DNA of 30,100 nt from Planctomycetota bacterium (GTDB lineage: Bacteria; Planctomycetota; UBA8108): assembly GCA_016928605.1 (NCBI GenBank), contig JAFGKN010000544.1, forward strand, positions 1 through 30,100. The letters are read 5' to 3'. The notes under the pieces are model-generated. The model had not been told where the DNA came from. It did no database searches and saw only the letters and a list, made by a program, of their open reading frames with translations. The position numbers were made by a program, and so were the translations under genes. This document shows positions 15,002 to 22,190 of the stretch, piece by piece. Position 1 is the first letter of the stretch; each line of letters opens with the position of its first letter.

Positions 15002-17401
15002 ATGCGTCCGACGCGACTCATCCGGTGGCTCCTTCCCGTCCTGGTCATCGCCCTTCCGGCCGTGCGAGCCGGGGAGAGCGGGTCATCGCCAGCCACCTCC
15101 TCGGACCGGAGGGCCGGAGCGCTCGAGGTGTTTCAACGTCTTCTCGAGGCCGGAGAGGCCGAGCTGCGCCGCCCGGGCTCGGATCCCTCCGGCGTGGCGG
15201 CCAAGGCGGCCGAGCTGGCCGGCGACCCCGAGCGCATCGCCGCCTTCGTCCGCCGCCAGATCGCGTTCGAGCCCTACCGCGGCCTCCTGCGGGGGGCCCG
15301 CGGAGCGCTCGTCTGCCGCGCCGGCAACTCGCTCGACAAGAGCCTTCTCCTGCGCGAGATGCTCGAGGCGAGCGGCCGGCGCGCGCGGATCGCGAAGGGG
15401 ACTCTGAGCGGGCCGCAGGCGAGGGCCCTCGTGGATGAGTACCTCGAGCGCGACCCTCTCGCCGGTCCCCTCGGGGACTACAGGCTGGGGGTCGAGGACG
15501 CGGAGAGGATCGCGCTCGCGAGGGACTTCGCTTCCTCCTCGGGGCTGCGCTTCGAGCTCGTCCAGGATCTACTCGCGCGGAGCGAGAGCGAGTCGATGCG
15601 GCTCGAGGAGGAGATCCGGGAGGTGGCGCTGAGGGAGCTCCAGCATCTCCGCTCCGGCCTCCACCTCGGAGATCTCGCGAAGGGGAGGCCTGCCGCGGCG
15701 TGGATCCAGGATCTCCAGTCGAGAGCCTCGGAGCACTTCTGGGTGCAGATTCTCGCGGAGGGGGAGGACGAGTCGTGGGAGGACGTCGACGCCGTGCTCG
15801 CCCAGCGTCGCCCCGGTGATGTCGGCCCGGAGGTGTCCATCCTCGAGGGCGAGGATCTCGAGCGGGAGCGCCACTTCGTGGTCTTCAAGGTCCGCTACAG
15901 GACGGAGGGCGGCGGAGACGAGGCGATCCTCGAGGTCCCCCTCGCGGCCGACGAGGCGCTCTTCGAGCTCCCATCCCTCGCCGTCTCTCCCGCCGAGGGC
16001 CTGCCGCCTCTTTCGGAGCTCACGTCGATGGACTCCGCCGCGCTGGCGAAGGTCTTTCGGGGGCTCAAGAAGTTCCAGGCCACTCTCGCATCCGGCGGGA
16101 AGACGTACTCGTCCAAGGCCTTCGATTTCGAGGGGACGACCTACGAGGTCGCCGGAGACGGCCGGATCCAGGCGGTGAAAGAGCTGGGCGGCCGGATCGG
16201 AGGGCTCATGGGCGGCCTCGGCGGCCGGGGCGAGGATGAGAAGAAGAAGCCGGCGTTCCTGAGCCTCGAGGCGGAGATCTCCTTCGAGGGCCCCGGCGCG
16301 CCGCCGCGAGCCCACTCGAGGATTCTCTTCTCGCGGAAGGACCTGAGCGCCGAGCCGCCGCGGATTCCCCTCCTGACCTGGGAGATCCTCATCCAGCCGC
16401 ATCCCATCACGGCGCCGCTCGCGATCCGGGGTGCGCTGGAGGCGACGATCGCCGCGTGGGAGCCGGCGGTGGAGCTGCTGGCGGACGAGTCCCTGAAGCC
16501 GTCGGCGATTGACGGGCTCGCCTCGCGCGCGCCGGCCCCTTACCCTTCCTTCCTCGTGAACCTCGCCCTGCTGCGGGAGAAGAGCCTGGCGGACGCGCTC
16601 GCCGCCGACCCGCGCCTGAGGCTCCTCTGGGACCGCCCGAACGTCTCGGTCTGCGAGCGGCGGCTCTCCTTCCGCACGGGCGAGTGCTGCGCCTCGTCCC
16701 AGCTCCTCGTCGACTTCGTGGAGAACACCGTTCTCTTCGTCCCCGCGGAGCCGGGCGCCGAGCAGGCCGCCGCGGAGGCCTGCGCCGCGCAGGGCGTCTT
16801 CGACACGGTGGCCGAGGCGATGGCGCTCGAGGAGGCCGTTCCCGGCAGCATCGTCCGCTCCGCGATCCCCCTCCTCGAGCGGTCGCGGCTGACCGGAGCC
16901 CGTTGGCTCGCGGCGGGGCCGGGCGGCGACCTGGCCGCGCTCGCCCTGGGTCCCGAGGATGCCGCGTGGATCCGCGAGCGCGAGGGGGGGCGCGTGATCC
17001 TCGCGCCGGCTCGCCAGGCGGCCGATGCCGGCGAGAGCGGCGCGTGGTGGTCCCTCGACCCCGAGACGGGCGCGCTCGTGGGCCGCATCTCCGGCGGCGC
17101 CGGCGGAGCGCTGGTGGAGTACTGGCAGGCCAGCACGACCTTCCGCTGGTTCCTCGGCGTCGGCTGGTGCGTGGTCGACATGGCCTACGACCAGTCGCAT
17201 GGCAACCAGGACACCGCGGGCGCGAGGCTCGTCCTGAAGTTCGCGCGCTGCGCCACGTTCGCATCCGTCAACCTGGTCTACCTGGGAGCTCCGGGAGCGG
17301 CGTACCGGCTCGGCGCCGGCATCGTGGTCAACGTGCTGATCAACTGGACGCTCGGAGGCAAGGGGATCGCGGGGGATGTCGCCGGCGGTCTGATGTTCTG
17401 A
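15002..17401 (+). CDS. Exported transglutaminase-like protein, catalytic Cys absent
   Basis: A 799-residue exported protein. I use the ATG at 15002 (AGAGG 6 nt upstream), not the in-frame TTG at 14996. A signal peptide covers about 1-23. The N-terminal third resembles a bacterial transglutaminase-like domain: the helix normally starting GNC-x-D-x-A-L-L reads AGNSLDKSLLLREMLEASG (107-125), with Ser110 where Cys is expected, while HFWVQ (His245) and WEDVD (Asp263) fit the His and Asp positions. It is therefore probably a non-catalytic or altered member. The remainder is predicted mixed beta with no domain I can name; a Gly-rich patch with a KKK run lies near 393-420, and the C-terminus (about 720-799) has hydrophobic stretches around WFLGVGWCVVDMAYD and IVVNVLINWTLGG that could insert in a membrane. 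It probably works with its neighbours, but no function is assigned. Confidence 0.85.
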   Translation: MRPTRLIRWLLPVLVIALPAVRAGESGSSPATSSDRRAGALEVFQRLLEAGEAELRRPGSDPSGVAAKAAELAGDPERIAAFVRRQIAFEPYRGLLRGARGALVCRAGNSLDKSLLLREMLEASGRRARIAKGTLSGPQARALVDEYLERDPLAGPLGDYRLGVEDAERIALARDFASSSGLRFELVQDLLARSESESMRLEEEIREVALRELQHLRSGLHLGDLAKGRPAAAWIQDLQSRASEHFWVQILAEGEDESWEDVDAVLAQRRPGDVGPEVSILEGEDLERERHFVVFKVRYRTEGGGDEAILEVPLAADEALFELPSLAVSPAEGLPPLSELTSMDSAALAKVFRGLKKFQATLASGGKTYSSKAFDFEGTTYEVAGDGRIQAVKELGGRIGGLMGGLGGRGEDEKKKPAFLSLEAEISFEGPGAPPRAHSRILFSRKDLSAEPPRIPLLTWEILIQPHPITAPLAIRGALEATIAAWEPAVELLADESLKPSAIDGLASRAPAPYPSFLVNLALLREKSLADALAADPRLRLLWDRPNVSVCERRLSFRTGECCASSQLLVDFVENTVLFVPAEPGAEQAAAEACAAQGVFDTVAEAMALEEAVPGSIVRSAIPLLERSRLTGARWLAAGPGGDLAALALGPEDAAWIREREGGRVILAPARQAADAGESGAWWSLDPETGALVGRISGGAGGALVEYWQASTTFRWFLGVGWCVVDMAYDQSHGNQDTAGARLVLKFARCATFASVNLVYLGAPGAAYRLGAGIVVNVLINWTLGGKGIAGDVAGGLMF

Positions 17402-17506
17402 AGAGGGCTCGCGTCCGTTCGCAGCGAGCGGACGGCCGAGGCGGGCGCTCGAGAGCGCAAGCCCGGCGCGAGCGCGAGGAAGGGAATCATCACGGAGTCG
17501 ATGGAC

Positions 17507-20500
17507 ATGAAACAGCCGATCAGCAGCGCGCGCGAAGATGGGCTCCGGCGGGCTCTGTGGGCTCTCTGTATCCTGCTCGCTGCGGGGGCCGCGGGAGCTG
17601 CGGGGGCCGCGGGAGCTGCGGCGCCGGCCGCGGAGCCGGACCAGGGCCGGGCAGTCGCCATCTCCTTCTCGACGGGCCTGACCGCGCCCCCCTCCTCGGC
17701 GTCGCCGGGCCTCCTCCTCAGCGCAGGCCGCTGGCTCGAGGAGGGCGTCGCCTCGCCCGGCGGATCGGCAGAGCTCGCCGCGCGGCTCCTGGTTGGCCTC
17801 GGGTACTCCGCCGCCAACCTGGGAGCGCGGGACCTGGCCGCTGGAGCGGACGCCATCCGGGCGGCCGCGGCTGCCTCGAAGCTGCCCCTCGTGTCGGCGA
17901 ACGTCTTCGCCGCGGGCCGCGAGGAGACGCTGGTGCGGCCGTTCGCCGTGCTCGGGGCCGAAGGCGCCCGCGTCGGCGTGGTGGGAGTGACCGCTCCTCC
18001 GCGCGAGATCCCGGCGGGGCTCGAGGTGCGCGATGCGCAGGAGTGCCTGGCGGAGGTCCTCCCGGCGATGGAGAAGGAGTGCGGATCGATCATCCTCCTC
18101 GCCTGGCTCGACCGCACGAGCGCGGCCGCGATCCTGCGCCGCTTTCCGTCGGTGCGGATCTGCCTCGCCGCGGGGAGCGGCATCGCGGATCCGGAGCCGA
18201 TCCAGGTGGGCGGCTGCCTCCTCCTCCAGGCGCCGAGGGGGATGGTGGCGCGGGTGGGCGCCGCGGCGGACTCGCGTGGAGCTCTCCGCGATCTGACCCA
18301 CGAGAACCTTCCTGCGCCGCCGTCGCTTCCCGAGGATCTCCGCGAGCTGGTCGCATCCGCGCAGCGGCAGAGCCTGACGCCGGAGGCGATGCTGGCCGAG
18401 AGCTGGAGCCCGGCGCCCGCTCCGGGCGTTGCGGTCCGCCTCGAGCCCGGCGCCTTCGCCTGGATCGAGCGATCCGGCCGGAACCGGGCGGCGACCGCGA
18501 GAGTGCACTCGGTCCGGATCGCCGCCGACTACGGCGGGGTACTCTGCGGAGATGGCAGAGCTTTCCTCGTCGCTGACATGGAGTGGGAGAACATCATCCC
18601 CCTCACCCTCGTGCGGGAGAGGCAGCTCCCCACGGAGTACAGGATCCCCCAGCTCGGCGACCACCTCTACCTGGTGCTCGACGGGCGCGAGCTGTCGCGC
18701 CTGGCGCCGCTCGAGGATCCGCCGGGGCACCTCCCCGTGAAGGACTTCCGCCTCGAGCGCATCGGGTCGAAGCTGCGGGGGAACGCCTGCTTCGATGTCC
18801 CCGCGAGGAGCCTGAAGAGCGCTGAGCTCCGCTTCTACGACTACGCGCACGGGCACTTCGCCATCCCGCTGGCGGAGCCCGCTGCCGGCGTCGCCGACCT
18901 GCCGGCGGCTCCGGTGGCGACGGCGAAGAACGAGCTGGTCGAGGCGGCGGTGCTCTCGGTCGAGACGTCCCGCGAGCTCGGCGGCCTCGCGGCGCCGGAG
19001 GGCATGGCGTTCGTGAGGCTCGACTTCCGCGCCCGCAGCCTCTTCACCTTCCCGGCCGACGCCTCGGCCTTCGACCCGAAGGCGAAGAAGGGCGCCCGGC
19101 TACCCGTGGGTACCGTGGCCGACTGGAGCGACGCGTGGAGGTACCTCCAGCTCGTCGCCGACGGCGAGCGGGGCTACGCGCCTCACGCCCTCAGCTCTCT
19201 CGCGCGCGAGCCCCGGTTCCTGCCGGACCTGCCCACGGGAGGCGATGTGGTCTTCCTGGCGCCCGCCGAGCACCGCTCGCTCGAGCTGCGCTGCGACTTC
19301 CCCAACGCGCGCGTGCCGCAGAGCGCGCAGGTCCTGAGGCCGGCCGGATTCGCTCTCCGGCTCGAGGGCGCGCGGCCGGCGCTTTCCGCGCTCAAACCGC
19401 TCGTCGACATCGACGATCAGGACTTCCGGGTGGCCGTGGTCGCCCAGGAGGTCCGGCCAGACTTCGCCGGCGAGGCGGCCGGAGAGGGCCAGCGGTTCCT
19501 GGTGATCGACTTCGTCGTCGAGAACAGGAGCCGGCGAGGCGAGCTTTTCCAGACGCGCGAGCAGCTCAAGTACGCCGCGGAGGATGGCGCGTCGATCGAG
19601 ATCGACGCCGTCTCGGCCCGCGCTCCCCACGGCGCGCCCGACCTCCTCTGGATCCCCGCAGGCGAGCGCCGCGCGTTCCAGGCGGCGTTTCGCATCCCGG
19701 CGGGCGACACCAGGCCGCGGCTCGCCTACGCCGGTGTCTCGCGCGCCGAGGTGCTCGCGCTGAGGCCGCTGCCCGCGCCGCCGGCCGCCGCCGAGCCCGA
19801 GGGAGCGGCAGTCGCCGCGCCGCGCCGCCCGGATGAGAAACACGCCGAAGAGACCGTCTCCGCGCCGGAGGCTTCTCCGGCTGCTCCCCCCCGCGAGGGA
19901 GAGGCTCCTCGGGCGGCGCAGCCTCCCGCAGAGGGGAGAGCCGCGAGCGGAGAGACCGCGCCGGCAACGCCCGCCGGCGCGGGCACCACTGCTCGTCCCG
20001 CCGCCGAGCCCGCCCCGCCGGAGGCGGAGCCGGCGCCGCCGAGGCCTCCGCGCGAGCCGAAGGGGCTGGCCGGCGTCGGCCTGACCGCGGAGCAGGTCAA
20101 CAGGGCCATCGACCGCGGAGCCGAGTTCCTCTGGAGCTACCTGAGGAGCGAGGACCTCGAGAGGAGGAAGAGGAAGCTGGGCGATGAGGAGGAGCACGTG
20201 CTGGCCTCTCTCGCGCTCGTCCACTCGGGCGCGCACGAGAAGTTCCCCGACTTCGCGCGGGAGCTGGACGCCTTCCTCCGGCGGCTCGACTGGGCGGATC
20301 TAGGCACCTACGAGCTGGGCATCCTCGGGATGCTGGTCGAGGCCCGAGGCGAGCCCGCGCTTCTCCCGGTCCTCAAGCGGGCGACGCGCCACCTCCTCGA
20401 GGGCCAGGGCCAGTACGGGAGCTGGAACTACACCTGCCGCCTCCCCGATGAGCTCTCGGGCGATCCGGACGCCGGCCGCGTCCTGATGGTGTCCGGCGGC

Positions 20501-22111
20501 CGTCCGCTCGACGGATCGGAAGGCGCAGGGGCCGTCCTCGAGCGGCTCACCGACTGGAGCAAGGGCTCCGACGGCGACAACTCCGTCTCGCAGTACGCCG
20601 TCCTCGGCCTCCGGTCGGCCTCGAGCGCGGGGATGGGCATCTCCGCGGAGGTCTGGAAGCGGACGCGCTCCATCCTCCAGAAGCGCCAGCGCGACGGCGG
20701 CTGGGGCTACACGTCGGGCACCCCGTACGGGAGCATGACCTGCGCCGGCGTCTGCTCCACGGCCATCTCCGCGAGCGAGCTGGGGGAGAGGGACATCCTG
20801 GGAGATCCGTCCATCCGCAAGGGGATCGACTGGCTCGCGGCCCGCTTCAGCGTCACCGAGCATCCCGAGTCCGGCGAGTGGTACTACTACTACCTCTACT
20901 CCCTGGAGCGGGTCGGCAGGATCCTCGACGTCGACTTCATCGGAGAGCACGAGTGGTACCCCGAGGGAGCGCGGCAGCTCCTCTCCCTCCAGAAGGCCGA
21001 CGGGAGCTGGGTGGGCGCGAGCTACGAGAAGGACCCCCGTCTCGCGACGAGCTTCGCCCTCCTCTTCCTGACGAGGGCCACGCACGCGCTCCAGGGCGAG
21101 ATCCAGCGCGGCGGGAAGGGGACCCTCAAGACGGGCGTCGCGCTCTCCCGCAAGAGCCGGTTCTACCTGATCCTCGACGCATCGGGATCCATGCTCTCGG
21201 AGATGCAGGGCCGCCAGAAGTTCGACATCGCGCGCGATGCCGTCTCTTCGCTCATCCGGGAGCTTCCCGAAGCAGCCGAGGTGGCGCTGCGGGTCTACGG
21301 CCACCGCAAGCGCTCCATCGAGCAGGGCGCGAGCGAGGACACCGAGCTCGTGGTTCCCCTCGAGCCCCTCGACAAGCAGGCCCTGCTCGCCAGGCTCGAG
21401 GCGCTCCGGGCGAGGGGGAAGACGCCTCTCGCGTTGAGCCTCCTCGAGTCGGCCGAGGACCTGGCGTCCGCGCGCGAAGACCGGCCGGTGGTCGCCGTGC
21501 TCCTGACCGACGGCGGCGAGGACACCATGCCTCGCAGGGATCCGCTGGCGGCGGCCGAGGTGTTCGGAAAGGTCGAGCACGTGACGCTCCACGTGATCGG
21601 CTTCGACATCGGCCGGGAGGACTGGAGCCGGGAGCTCGCGGCGATCTGCGAGAAGGCGCGGGGCAAGTACTGGCCGGCGCGCGATGCTCAGGCGCTGCTC
21701 GGCGAGCTGCGCACGGCCGTCCTCGGCCTGCCCGATCGCTTCGAGGTCCTCGACGCGGCCGGCCGCGAGGTGGCCCGCGGCGCGTTTGGCGATTCCAGGG
21801 TCCTCCCCGAGGGGAAGTACCGCCTGCGCGCCTTGACGCGATCGCTGCTCTTCGATGAGGAGTTCTGGATCAACACCGACGCCGTCACCTCCGTCACGTT
21901 CAACGCCGATGCGCTCGTGAGCCTCAAGGCGCCGGGAGGGACGCCGCGCGCCGAGGAGAGCGCCCCCTCCGCCGAGCCGGCGGCCGCGCAGCCTCCCGCC
22001 GAGGCGCGACCCGACGAGAAGGCGCCGCCGAAGTTCTGCACCGGTTGCGGGCGCGCGCTCGAGCCCGGCGCGCGCTTCTGCACGGGCTGCGGCCGGAAGG
22101 TCGGGAGCTGA
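17507..22111 (+). CDS. Giant exported mosaic protein: pseudo-phosphoesterase, beta repeats, toroid, VWA, zinc ribbon
   Basis: About 1534 residues. I prefer the ATG at 17507 (GGAG 9 nt upstream) over 17501 (spacing only 3). Numbering is from 17507. A signal segment (about 10-45) is followed by a UshA/5'-nucleotidase-like metallophosphoesterase region (about 48-250; VSANV, GVVGVTAP) in which metal-binding motifs such as GNHE and GHTH are missing. Three related beta domains start near 332, 480 and 640, then a Pro/Ala/Glu linker (about 753-856). An alpha/alpha toroid of the prenyltransferase/squalene-cyclase repeat type follows (about 858-1200; QRDGGWGY, QKADGSW). A VWA domain comes next (about 1217-1405) with MIDAS-type DASGS, GKTPL and LLTDGGED, then a small beta domain (about 1405-1475), a linker and a tandem CxxC zinc ribbon. 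Possibly a large surface or periplasmic scaffold; role unknown. Confidence 0.88.
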   Translation: MKQPISSAREDGLRRALWALCILLAAGAAGAAGAAGAAAPAAEPDQGRAVAISFSTGLTAPPSSASPGLLLSAGRWLEEGVASPGGSAELAARLLVGLGYSAANLGARDLAAGADAIRAAAAASKLPLVSANVFAAGREETLVRPFAVLGAEGARVGVVGVTAPPREIPAGLEVRDAQECLAEVLPAMEKECGSIILLAWLDRTSAAAILRRFPSVRICLAAGSGIADPEPIQVGGCLLLQAPRGMVARVGAAADSRGALRDLTHENLPAPPSLPEDLRELVASAQRQSLTPEAMLAESWSPAPAPGVAVRLEPGAFAWIERSGRNRAATARVHSVRIAADYGGVLCGDGRAFLVADMEWENIIPLTLVRERQLPTEYRIPQLGDHLYLVLDGRELSRLAPLEDPPGHLPVKDFRLERIGSKLRGNACFDVPARSLKSAELRFYDYAHGHFAIPLAEPAAGVADLPAAPVATAKNELVEAAVLSVETSRELGGLAAPEGMAFVRLDFRARSLFTFPADASAFDPKAKKGARLPVGTVADWSDAWRYLQLVADGERGYAPHALSSLAREPRFLPDLPTGGDVVFLAPAEHRSLELRCDFPNARVPQSAQVLRPAGFALRLEGARPALSALKPLVDIDDQDFRVAVVAQEVRPDFAGEAAGEGQRFLVIDFVVENRSRRGELFQTREQLKYAAEDGASIEIDAVSARAPHGAPDLLWIPAGERRAFQAAFRIPAGDTRPRLAYAGVSRAEVLALRPLPAPPAAAEPEGAAVAAPRRPDEKHAEETVSAPEASPAAPPREGEAPRAAQPPAEGRAASGETAPATPAGAGTTARPAAEPAPPEAEPAPPRPPREPKGLAGVGLTAEQVNRAIDRGAEFLWSYLRSEDLERRKRKLGDEEEHVLASLALVHSGAHEKFPDFARELDAFLRRLDWADLGTYELGILGMLVEARGEPALLPVLKRATRHLLEGQGQYGSWNYTCRLPDELSGDPDAGRVLMVSGGRPLDGSEGAGAVLERLTDWSKGSDGDNSVSQYAVLGLRSASSAGMGISAEVWKRTRSILQKRQRDGGWGYTSGTPYGSMTCAGVCSTAISASELGERDILGDPSIRKGIDWLAARFSVTEHPESGEWYYYYLYSLERVGRILDVDFIGEHEWYPEGARQLLSLQKADGSWVGASYEKDPRLATSFALLFLTRATHALQGEIQRGGKGTLKTGVALSRKSRFYLILDASGSMLSEMQGRQKFDIARDAVSSLIRELPEAAEVALRVYGHRKRSIEQGASEDTELVVPLEPLDKQALLARLEALRARGKTPLALSLLESAEDLASAREDRPVVAVLLTDGGEDTMPRRDPLAAAEVFGKVEHVTLHVIGFDIGREDWSRELAAICEKARGKYWPARDAQALLGELRTAVLGLPDRFEVLDAAGREVARGAFGDSRVLPEGKYRLRALTRSLLFDEEFWINTDAVTSVTFNADALVSLKAPGGTPRAEESAPSAEPAAAQPPAEARPDEKAPPKFCTGCGRALEPGARFCTGCGRKVGS
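17581..17616 (+). repeat. Perfect 18-bp tandem duplication in the signal peptide
   Basis: TGCGGGGGCCGCGGGAGC occurs twice head to tail and encodes an Ala-Ala-Gly run in the hydrophobic core and cleavage region of the exported mosaic protein. Copy number is in frame (6 codons per unit), so it could vary without breaking the gene. Confidence 0.9.
22037..22108 (+). other. Zinc-ribbon coding segment (giant mosaic protein)
   Basis: Encodes FCTGCG twice with a ten-residue core (RALEPGARF between knuckles) at the extreme C-terminus, after an Ala/Pro/Glu linker. Same architecture as the end of the CsgG-like lipoprotein 7.3 kb upstream. Confidence 0.85.
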
Positions 22112-22190
22112 CCGGCCTGGGCGGCAGGGCGGCACTCCGGCGCTGTGCGGGGGGCCTTCACCCGCGCGGCACCTGTATCTGCGCGGCTCC

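Noticed and set aside
15569..18856. 1095-codon minus-strand frame
   Set aside because: It is antisense across two real genes with signal peptides and domains; composition is typical of a shadow frame.
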